A DNA stretch of 64,000 nucleotides. Origin: Atriophallophorus winterbourni. Its lineage: Eukaryota; Platyhelminthes; Trematoda; Plagiorchiida; Microphallidae. Of the stretch, positions 49,601-61,600 are shown in pieces. Each line of letters opens with the position of its first letter. Within the stretch, counting starts at the first letter, position 1. The stretch spans positions 1-64,000 of the forward strand of contig JACCGJ010013208.1 of the NCBI GenBank assembly GCA_013407085.1, in the 5' to 3' direction. The notes under the pieces are model-generated. The model did no database searches, was not told the DNA's origin, and saw only the letters and a list, made by a program, of their open reading frames with translations. Position numbers and translations under genes: made by a program.

Positions 49601-52600
49601 TCGTGTTTCTGTTTCGTTCACTTTCAATGTTGTTTAGGAGATTTTACGGTTTTGTGTAAGTTGTTTGTTCTTTTCGATGAGTATGCATTGTCCACATGCT
49701 CGAGATTACTGTGGTTTTTATTTAACCATCATCTTGCGTTTCATGGTTTGCTTTGCGGTGCTAATTTAATCCTTCACTCGTAATTGCTCACACTCACATT
49801 GTTCGAAAATAATGATGCGATATCCTTTGGCCTTATAATGGTCACAATTCAATGCCCGGGTGGTTTAAATGTGCGCGCATCTCTGATCAACCATCACAAC
49901 TGCCATGGTGTGCAGCCTGTTTCATCATTTTCTCAGCGCCTGTATGTTGCAATGAGGACGCACTGTCTTTCGTTTCGCACTCCATTAAGCCACACGCACA
50001 TTGTTGCAAAGTATACTTGGGCAACCTGACAGTATCTTAGCCCACGTGCAGTCTCTGACTGTGCGGCACTTTGCCTGGATCAGGCTTGTGCTTTCAAACC
50101 GTACCATATTTGTTTACTTCCATACGACTGGCTTGAAGGCGGGATCGTCGTAGTTTGTAATTCAGTCACGTTCCAAACTTAGTATGTATGTATGTATGAA
50201 ATAATAAGCATGTTCTTCTCATCGTCGGAATTGGTGTTAGTTGCTACAATAAACAAGCATCTCTTATTAGAAGATTTTGAGGTCGGTTTAATATTAGTGG
50301 TTAGGCTATTTACGCACATCTTGCTGCTGCAAGGAATCCAATCGATTAGACTGGATTCGGCACGTGAATTTAGCACTATACCTACACCCGCCTGTCCTGA
50401 AATGGCAGCTACATAATCACCGGAGCAGCGCAAAAAGTAACGAGTTGAAAGGTTTGGAACAGCAAGTTCAGTAATTATAGACGGATCATCCAAGTATACT
50501 TGTTTACTTTTATACGACTGGCTTGAAGGCGAGATCGTCGCAGTTTGTAATTCAATCACGTTCCAAACCTTGAACGTCGTATGTATGTATGTATGTATGT
50601 ATGTATGAAATAAGCATGTTCCAGTCATGGACTGCACGTGGGCTAACATACTGTCATGTTGCCCAGGTCTGGACAGATATAAGAAAAACTTTAAATGGTA
50701 CTGATACTCTACCGTGTTTCTTCATGCAGCGCTATAGCGATCGCAACTCAACTTGGCATGGTCGACTGTGCGGTAGAGAAGTGGTACACGGTTCAACATC
50801 CGTGCCGTAGACGGCATTCACCATCACAGTGAACATCCAGGTCCTTGTTTGACGTCATCGCTAATGACTGGCGAGCTTAAGCTCGAGAATCAGTTTCGTG
50901 AGCACTGAGTTTGTCTTACGAAGGGCGTCGAGCCCGACGGAACTGCTTCTACCAACAGGAGAATGGGCGAGTGACTGGCGCCTGAAAACCAGTTTGCTTC
51001 GGGCAGATGGAGCTCGTTAGCCTGGGAGGGCATTTCATCTAAGCGAAGGAAAACCCTGATTTTAAACCCCCGCTGCCTTGCAGGATACCCGATTGCTGGA
51101 AAGGCTTCGGGAGAAAACCCTGAGGAAAACCTGGAACAGAGTCTGGTAGACGGTTAGTTGGTGAACACCACCTCTTTCTGGCAACTCCCTGCTGCCTTGC
51201 AGGTTGCACTTGGTTGTGCAAAGACTGGGGACGCCGCTTTGTACCAAAATCACCAAGAACCTTCATTGAAACCGACTTATCCTCCATGAGGAGATAGTCG
51301 CACAAAAGTAAAGTAAGTACGAAGGGCGTAGCCAACTCATTGTAGTTTCGCCGCAGTGGCTTTCATAGTTGCGCTTTTTGTGGAAATGTGTTTAACCTTA
51401 ATTTCCCACTATAGTCAATAGTTAAAAAATAACTTCAATAGACCTAGTACCAAGTCCAGTAGACGAATTGTCACCCTTGACGGTTCGTGGTTTCATATTA
51501 CCTAAGCATTTGGTACATGTTACCGGTGTAGTGCTGTCTCTGATGATGATAATCATGCCTCTTCGTGGGAAAGAAACTGAAGATAAGCACGGAACCGGTG
51601 AATTCCAGCCCCCCAATGGAAATAAAGCATTGTGTTGTATGACAGTTTCTAATCCTGAGTAAAATACGTCATTCACGTGGGTGTCTAATGCGACCATACA
51701 TCAACACTTGTTCGTTCGAATGTACTCACACCTGTAGTGCAGTATTTTTGTGCTGTGCAGCTAACATCGTGCTAAATTGATTGGCCAGCGATAGTGAGCT
51801 GCATGCTGAAACACGCTGGAGTCTCACTACCATTTCTACTCCCCTCTCATATCTGTCTAGGCCTGGGCAACCTGATAGCATCTCAGCCCACGTGCAGTCT
51901 CTGACTGTGCGGCACGTTGCCTGGATCAGGCTTGTACTTTCGCATCACACCACTCAACTTTTGTAATTGAAATTCTGCGTTTTTATCACGTGTGCTAGTT
52001 TCTTTAATCTAACAGAAGTCATGTGATTTTACTTTCAGTGCGGAGCAACAATCTTCCGAAACGAGCCAATCGAAGCCTGGGGACAAGGTGAGTCACTTGA
52101 TCTTACAGGGGCTGATCGCCACGCGCGACGTTTCTTTGGTTGAAAGCTGCATGTCTTGTTAAACTAAATCTGCCTCATTTTTCAAGGGCTTTCTTATCTG
52201 TTTGTTGGTCTACAGGAGACTATTGTTTGTTTTTGAATACTAGGCTGTATGTTTCCCGAGATGTGTATCCTAGGCCGTCTAATCGCAAGGTGTACCACCG
52301 CCTCGATTAACGGACGGATGAAAGGAAGCGTCTATTATATCACAATCGTCTCCATTGTAAACACAGTAATTAAATTATGTCCTGTTCTCTGTGTCAAAAC
52401 GTCTGGCCGCAAAAACTAGCGAATATTTTATCTACAGAGTGACAGTTAGAGCTGTTTGGGTGCGAAAGAGCGCATCCGGTGTGTTTAAGTATTCCACAAC
52501 CGCTGTTTCTCTAATATGCTGGATTGTGTGTAATGAGGCCTTTCGGTTGAATTATTGATTAAGAAAAGCAAACTTGCACAAATTAACAGCCATAACTTTT

Positions 52601-55600
52601 GATTTTGTTAAGTTTCCATTGCGAATTCTGATCTCTTGAAATCAAACCTGAGTTTAACAGTCGAAGCCTTTATCTGCTTGAGACAAGTCAGTGTCTGACC
52701 ATCCTTACAACGACACCATTCCGAGTTAGGAGTGACAAACAAAAGCGCGTTAGGAAAACGATGATTTCCCATTCGCAATAAGTGGCCTAACCAGAAAAGT
52801 CTATGCATGTTAACTTCTTTTTCGATGTCTATGTCGCTATCAAAGATTCTATTATGCGTTACGTGCACGGAGGTGCAATCGTGCAGCATTTTTGTGCTGT
52901 GCGGCTAACATCGTGCTACATTGATTCGCAAACGGTGGTGAGCTGCATGTTGAAACACGCTGGAGTCTTACTACCATTTCCTGTTCTTTTTCTTCCTCAT
53001 ATCTGTCTAGGCCTGTGTAACCTGAAAGTATCTTAGCCCATGTGCAGTCTCTGACTGAGCGGTACTTTGCCTGGATTAGGCTTGTGCTTTCATACCATCA
53101 TACCATACATGCCAGATAATCTCAGTGATGTTGCGGCGATTGTCGAATATTTGCATGACTTCTTAGTTCCTCTTTTCTCAAGGTTCCCATTCGTATAGTA
53201 AACTGTTGCCTTATAAACTCCGCCTTTGAGCTTTAGAGGCCAATCCCTTGTCATCACCGATGGCCCATGTTACGAAACGCTACCATAACTCTGGAACGGC
53301 GAGCTGAAATCTCCTTCGTAGCTTGCATCAGGTCAACACAGCCTACTGAAATTAACCTACACCCACTCTCCTCACTCAGGTTATTCGTCGTGGTTGGCTC
53401 TCGTTGCAAAATGTGACGCTTCTTCGCGGCGGGTCAAAGGAATTCTGGTTTGTGCTCATGACCGAATCGCTGACCTGGTTCAAGGATAACGAGGTTAGTT
53501 GTTTCTTAACATTATTCCATAACACTTTGAAATGTTTTTTTCTTCTTCGTGGACCTGAGAGACGCTCTGTGAAAAGCGGCGTTTACTGGAATCGTCATGC
53601 AAAGTGTAACTTTTTCGGTGCGTTGTTGTTGTAACTGGTAGGCGTGAATGTCCAATCGCCCGTTTTGTTGGTCTTACTCATCTCCGGCTGGGGGAGGTAC
53701 ATCAGACTGAGTTAGCACATGTAGTGCTAATCACGCAGTTTGGGATAATATGCATAGCATCACCCTTTGCCACAAGAGCATGAAGCACCGTGAAGACCGA
53801 TGACGGCAAACGTGAACCCGTACTAATTTGGGTTTCCGAAATATTGTGTCAGATGCGTTCGAACGATGGTATGGTATGGTATGAAAGCACAAGCCTGATC
53901 TAGTCAGAGACTGCACGTGGGCTAAGAGAAATGGTAGTGAGACTCCAGCCTGTTTCAGCATGCAGCTCACTACCGGTGGTCAATCAATTTAGCACGATGT
54001 TAGCCGCACAGCATTGAAATACTGCACGATTGCACATCCCAACGACACCGTCGGAAAAATGAGCAGATGGATAGTGTCACCCGCTATTGAACGACGAGCA
54101 ATTCATCAATGTCGGTCAATCGAGCCTTGTGTAGCAAGGTCTTAAAGCGTACCGGTTCGCACGATTGGCAAATCAGATCCAAGTGACACTCGGGACAAAC
54201 GTACTTGAGGACGGTGTGTTGTAATAACTAGATTCGCTTCATTCTTCGTCGAGTGCATACTAGACGCGTTTTGGTCGATTAGCGTAGGAAACATTGGCCT
54301 CATGGCTGAATCAGGACGCAATTAACAAGTGGGTGTGAATACGTGGCAAATGCTGCATTGAATGCCGTCGAAGGCTGAGCCAACAACGCAAAGGATGTAA
54401 GGACAGAAAACGCGATTGACCTTACGTAATCTTCCACCCTCTGCAACAAGTCCAGCTTCTGACTTGCACGAGCGGCTCCTCGAGCCCGGCGGAACTGCTT
54501 CCACCAACAGGAGAAGGGGCGAGGGTGAGTGACTGGCGCCTGAAAACCAGTTTGCTTCCGGCATGTAGAGCTCGTTAGGCTGGGAGGGCTGCCTTGCGGG
54601 ACACCCGATCGCGGGCAAGGCTTCGGGAGAAAACCCTGAGTAAAAATCTGGAGCAGAGGCTCGTAGATGGTTAGTTGGTGCACACCACCTCTTTCTGCTA
54701 GCATGCAGGTAGCACTTTGTTGTGCAAAGGCTAGAGAAGCTGACTCGAATAAACGCCGAGTTGTGCTGGGGACGCCGCTTTGTACTTTTGTGCTGTGCGG
54801 CTAACCGTGCTAAATTGATTGGCCACCGGTAGTTAGCTGCATGCTGAAACACGTGGAGTCTCACTATCATCTTTATTCTCGATTTCTCATATCTGTCTAG
54901 GCTTGGGCAACCTGACAGTAGTATCGCCGACGTGCAGTCTCTGACTGTGTGGCACTTTGCCTGGATCAGGCTTGTGCTTTCATACCATACCATACCATTT
55001 TGTTTCTCATATCTGTCTAGGCCTGGTCAACCTGACAGTATCTAAGCCCATGTGCAGTCGATGACTGTGCAGCACTTTGCCTGGATCAGGCTTGTGCTTT
55101 CATTCATTCTTTGTACCCAAATTCCCAAGAATCTTCATTGAAGCCGACTCATCCTCCAGGAGGAGATAGTTGCGCAAAGGTATTTAATTACCCTCGGCGA
55201 CATGGATAACAGTTTTACGCGGCCGTGGCTGTAGTCGGGGTGCTGATTAATCTTGTCTGCGGTCAGCACCGTTCGCCATCGTGTTGGTTCCACAGCCCGG
55301 ATGATATCTTGAATTGTGTTCAGTGTCAGTCCCGTTGTAGGCATCTTCTTAAAGCGTTCGATAAATTAAGTGTTGTCAAGTGCAGTGCTTTTTGAAATCG
55401 CAGTGAAATTGCCGTGCTCTTGTCGATCGCACAACACGATTGAATTCATATTTCAGTCCACGTGTAAACACCTCACCACAATGTGTCTGTGTTGACTCTC
55501 CTACCGATACGTTCCAGCATCCCTCGTCTATTCAAGTTTTTGTGTAGCAGGTGAGGTAGAGAAGCCGAGAATGACTGCGTCAGGTCAACAGGTGGCGAAC

Positions 55601-58600
55601 CCCTCGAGTTTCACATCCACTTCAACAGGATTCATCCCTGAGGTCAACCGTGTCCAACGCTAATCGCCTTCACCCACGACTCCCACAACACATGAGAAAC
55701 TGATTGGTCAAATGCGTTTATTACGCACAAGACGCACACGCTTATCTTATATAGACAAACCAAATAGCCTCAGTATGTTGTCACTTCCATTTGTCAATCG
55801 ATTTCGTGCCAATCGGGGCGCTTCAAGCACTCGCCACGCCGGGTTCGTTTGCCCGTCATTCACGAATTGCATATCGTTCGATTGCGGCAAACGTAATCCA
55901 TCTTCTCATACCTCCCACGACATTGTCGCTCGAACCGTTTCATTGCAACCCTTCTGAAACTCGAACTATAACGAGTTCGCAACTGTCGTAGTCGCAGGGT
56001 AATGTAATGCATTTCACAACTCCACAATTGTTGTATCGCACCAATACGTTCGGCAGTTGCCGTATCTGATGACGCTCGAAATAATTTGTGAACGACATCG
56101 TATCCCGCCATTTGTCTTTGTGACAACATTCTTTTTCGCTAGATAATACTGAAAGTGTATTGGACCGATCGATGTGCGACATGTTTGGATGAATTCATCC
56201 TCCCATGCTTGTATCCCATCTGTCCCCTCGCTCCGTTTCTTATGTGTGTGTGTTTAGAACCAGGTGTTGCTGAAAATCGACCATTTGGTGTCTTCATCAG
56301 CGTGACGACAAACGATCGATGCTCGTTGCGTACACCCCGTCCGAATGAAATAACGAATGTCGAGCATTGACAGTATCTGAGCCCATGTGTAGTCTCTGAC
56401 TGTGCGGTACTTTGCATGGATCAGGCTTGTGCTTTCATACATACATTTGAACTTGGATAGTTGTCCCATCTAAGACTGTAGTGCTTCACCGTTCCTGCAT
56501 GCATCTTTAAAGTGAGATATCGTGGATTGGCAGCCATCCCACGATGTTTAGTGGAGCGAGTTGATTAATTTGGATTGTGACTTGTCTCAACTATACGTCT
56601 CATGTGACCTAACCACCTGGCAAGCTAACTAGCGCTAATTTGCTACGTATTCCTGTCTGAAATAGGTATCAAAGGTTGTTTGGAAAACATTCTTGACAAG
56701 CCATCACATCTACCGTTCCTTGATGCTAAAAACCAGCACAAGTTCCAAGTCTGTGGGTTCTTGTGGTCTGTGCATGCGTTTCCAAAAGTACCTTATCAGT
56801 ATTAAGCACTACACTTTACCGAAATGAAATCTGTTGAAAATCAATCAACATCACATGAGCCATGTCAATCGACGACCGAGCTTTCCTGATCCAATTGTGT
56901 GAAGTTTAGATACACTTCAAGCTGCACGGATGTGCAATATTATTATTATTACACAAGTCTTTACAGACGATGTGCCAACAAGTAAACCATGAAGAGAGTA
57001 CATGATGAAGTTGAAGTAGGTTCCATGGTTCTTGTTGAAGGCGACATACCATCCGGTTGCCAAGGCCGAAGTAGGGTTGTTAGCTTAGGGGACCCCACCC
57101 GGAGCCTTTGACTCAAAATTCTTTCGCAAGGCAGCGGTTTTTTTTCTCTTCGCGAGAGCCGGTGACGATTTTGAGGGTTCTTGCGCCTCTCTTGAAGTGC
57201 CTCGGCGATTGTTCGAGTACGCCTCTCTAGCCTTTGCACGGGCAGGTGTAACCTGCAAGGCAGCAGGGATTTTTCCTCAGGGTTCACTCCCGATGCCTTT
57301 CCCGCAATCGGGTATGCCGCAAGGCAGCGGAGGTTGGGAATCAGGGTTTTCCTTCCCTTAGACGGACTGCGCTCCCCGGATGACGAGCTCCATCTGCCCG
57401 GAGAAAAATGGTTTTGAGGCGCCAGTCATCTGCCTTCCCCCCACCTTCTCCTGTCAGTAGAAGCAGTTCCGCTACGTGCAGGCCAGGAGCTGGGCTTTGG
57501 TTGTCAGATGCTGTTTGAGACGCACGCTTATGGGAGCATTTTATAGACAGTGGGAGCTCATCCCCACTGCCACCCCCAGCTGTGACAACCTTGCAATCGT
57601 ACAGTACTTATGTGCTGTATGGCTAAGACCATGCTAAATTGATTGGCCATCGGTGGTGAGCTGCATGCTGAAACAGTCTGGAGTCTCACTACCATTTCTA
57701 TTTTCTTTCTCATATCTGTCTATGCCTGGGCAACCTGAAAGTATCTTAGCCCATGTGCAGTCTCTAACTGTACGGCACTTTGCCTGGATCAGGTTTGTGC
57801 TTTCATACATACACTTCGAGCTCAAATTACGATTACTTGGTTAATCCTGTGTTGCTTAGACATAACAGATATTACTATTAAAGAAGGGTTAGCGAAACAT
57901 CTATGCAGCCTAGATTGCAGCTCTGCGGTGGTTAAACAAAGATGTGCATGAACCCTAGTGTGTAAACACACATATTAACTGACCTTGACCTGTACACGAG
58001 GAAAATCAATCTATCGTTTACGGACAATTACATCAGTTGATCGCTGCGGAGTATAAGATCATCGTATGGCTTATGATGTACATCCATGGTCGACATCGAC
58101 TGTAGGAGGACAACAACGTCAGTTCATCTGGATCAAAGCGGTCAGTTTCAGCATATTCAATGACCTTGGGATTTTCTAGGAAGCATAGAATTCGTTAACC
58201 ACTGGTCACATCCCTGGTCTGCTGAAACGTCTGTCAGGAACGAAAAGCTTGCAAAACTGTTTCACGCTCACGATATGATTCAAAGCCGTGGACTGAATTA
58301 GCATGATGCGGGTACCTGCAGTCGATGCGCTTTCAATTGAGTGGAAAACCTGGCCTGTTTGAGTATGACGTGTAAAGCACATGGTGTATTCCAAATCTGA
58401 AACAATCACCTATTGCATAAGAAGAAAGTGATCAAGTGGGGAGATGTGTACGTGTTTATCAGCTTACATTGTGATCCCTCGGCATCTTAATGTTCAGTTG
58501 CCTCTTCCCTTGAACTTTCGTGGCTCAAAATTTGTGATTGAGCCTAAGCAATGCGCGTTTCTGGCGTAATCCACGACATGAGCTTGCTTAACGTAGAGGG

Positions 58601-61600
58601 ATTTGTGTGTCAGGTGAAACCTCATACGGACCACTTACGTGCCATGGTGGATGAAATAATGAGATTGGTATGAGCACTCTGTTTGTGGAAGCGAACCGTT
58701 CTGATTCAAATAGCTCTGTGTGTATGTGAAAACTTAATGTAACGGGTCGTGTACTTCTGTTGTGTGACCCAATCATGTGACTGCTTCGTTCCTGAAAGTT
58801 GACTGGCTCTCATTCTATGCTCTTCGCCCCCGTTCTCTCTCCATCCCACCTAATGTCGTTAAACGTATCATTTTTTCTCGCATTGTTCCTACACATCCTT
58901 TATAATTTTTCCCGGTCTTCTGGACAAGGATTTTCTGCTAATCAGAAAAGGTATCAAGGTTGTTTCAAGAGTGAGCAGTGTATTCGCAGATTAAATTCGA
59001 GACACGGTCGTCTATCGTGACTAATCAAAGTCATTTGATCTGATGGTGCACATCCACTGCACACTGCCTGCAAATCATTCTGCTCCACGCGAAGCCAAAC
59101 AGCACTTTATTACCTGACAATCAGGCGCTTGAAATTGTAGATCGTTTTACATATCTCGGTAGTTGTATCAATAATTCTGCATCGTTAGATGACGAGGTCT
59201 CGGCACGCATTTCTAAGGCGACTGTAGCATTAAGCAACCTAGGTCACCTCTGGCGTCAGAAAGGACTGTCTCTGTTACTCAAGGGTAGGGTCTATAAATC
59301 GACAGTTCGAGCTGTGTTACTGTATGGGTGCGAAACCTGGACCTTAGGTAAGGAACACATTCAGCGTCTCCAAGTATTTCACAAGCGATGTCTCCGCAAC
59401 ATTCTAGGAGTTAGCTGTTACAATCACATACGCACCAATGCTCTCCAAAACAAATTGCTCGGTAATTATGTTGATATAGAGAAGCAGATTAACCTGCATA
59501 GATTACGCTGGTTGTGTCACGGTTTACGGATGCCGGACCAACGACTTCCGAAACGGATTCTTTTTGCGACGCCACATCCTGATTGGCGTAAATCTCGGGG
59601 TGGCCAAACCGTCACATGGGATAGGCAGTTAAAAACCCTTACTATTAACCTTTCCAAAGTCGGTGCAGCGCGTCTTCCAGACAGGTGTCCCAGCGATCAG
59701 ATATTGCAATGGCCAATTACGCTTCAGGATATGTCTCGAAACCGTGTTCAATGGCGGTCTTGTACTAAGCAACTTATTCGAGTGTTTCACTAACCCTGTA
59801 TGTTGTCAAGTGCAGTGACCAGGAAAGCTTCTCATAAAGCATGGCAGTGAAAGTCGTAAGAAAGCTGTCGTAGTCATGTCGCTCTACTCGTTCACGAAAC
59901 TTGTTTGAATGCATGTGCCATTCGGGGTGTAGGCACCTCTTCCCAGTTTGTTTGTGCTTACTCTTCTATAAAATCCGTTGCAATTTAGGTCCCTCCCTTC
60001 CCCATTTTTGGGATTTACTTTTTCATGGTTGTGTGGCAGTTAAGCATTCGGTACCTGCTACGAGTGTAATGCTGTCTGTGATGATGATGAAGCCAATATT
60101 TCATTCCGTGTGCAAAAACGGAAGAGTTCAGAAATTTTATTGTCCCTCACATGGTTCGCTGTATGGTTAACCAATCGAAGGCTGTTTGGGGGTTAGAGGC
60201 CCGACTGGCGATTCGCTATCTGATATCGAGAGTTCTCTGTGATTGTTTCTAAATATTGTGGTGAAAAGAAATTACTTGCTGAACTTTCAGGTACACGAAT
60301 AAAGCGCCTTCCTCTTCTACTGCGATTTTCGGGCGCCGGTTTTCAGCATGTGGTGATATTGGGATTGGGATCCAGATCTTGTATTTGGTGTTATTCACTG
60401 ACTATTCGTGGTTTCTGCCAGGTTGTGAGCGCAGATGGCTATGGTGCAATACTATACTATACTGCCTAGCTAAAGCCGGCTGGTACTAAGCTGCATGCGA
60501 AAACACGCTGAAGTCTCACTACCATTTTGTTGTTTTTGATTTCCTATATCTGTCTAGGCCTGTACAACCTGGCAGTATCTTAGCCTACGTACAGTCTATG
60601 ACTGTTCAATTCCTTGCCTGGATCCGGCTTGTGATAGACACATACATACTGTTAGATTATTCCAGAACTCCGTCATGTTCAGTGCCACACCTAGTCTCGC
60701 ATTGTGTTAGATGATTGCGTGGATAACTCAGTTAGCAAAAACAATGTTTTTTCTGCTTTCTTGCCACCTATTTAACCTTTACAGGAAAAGGAAAAACGCT
60801 ATGTCTTGTTGTTGGATGGGCTGAAAATTCGTGATGTCGAGACCGGGTTCTTTGGCAAAAAGCACATGTTCGCGCTGTTCTATCCGGACGGACGGAATGT
60901 GTACAAGGATTACAAACAATTGGTGCTTTGCGCTGAGTCCTCGGAAATGGTCGAATGTTGGAAAGCCTCGTTTTTGCGAGCGGGTGTCTATCCGGCAAAA
61001 CCCAAAACCGAAAAGACGGAAGAGGTTGGTTTCTAAACAAAGCATGCTCATTCGAATGCATTTCCATCACACACACACACCCCACGACCGGTTTCATGCT
61101 GTTTGCACTCATCAGGTATGTATGGTATGAAAACACAAGCCTGATCCAGTCAAAGTGCCGCACAATCAGAGACTGCACTCATTGGGTAGGGACGGTAAGA
61201 TCCTGTTCGTTTCTGGTTTGCGTACACGTGTCTGGACCTGGGCAACCTGACATTATCTTAGCCAATATGCAATCTATGACTGCGCGGCTCTTTGCCTGGA
61301 TCAGGCTTGGGCTTCCATACATACACGTGAACAGCAATCATCAGCATCATGGAACAAAGTTCTACAGCTAATCAAAGTGGAGCATGGTAAGCTGATAAAT
61401 CCAGATGCGTAGAGAAAGCGGGTTGGCGAAATATGCAACTGTGTATAATGTGCCGTTTGTTTTTTGCAATTTCACTGTGCTCGATTTTGCGTTTTTACAA
61501 AATACTATACAGTAATATTTGATTGAAAATTTTCACACATAAGCACCTTCAGTGGACCCACTGATGTCAGTTTGCTGCCCTCTCGTGTAAGATTTCCAAC

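Larger units (their letters stand above)
54440..55185 (+). mobile_element. Family B retroposon split by two family A copies
   Basis: Sense: AGTCCAGCTTCTGACTTGC...GGGGACGCCGCTTTGTAC at 54785, then resumes CTTTGTACCCAAATTCCC at 55110 to GGAGGAGATAGTTGCGC. CTTTGTAC is duplicated around the insertion. Confidence 0.85.

Noticed and set aside
50179..50649. 156-codon minus-strand ORF as a host gene
   Set aside because: Its centre is a recognisable RTE-type endonuclease and it is flanked by microsatellite tracts; it is a LINE fragment.
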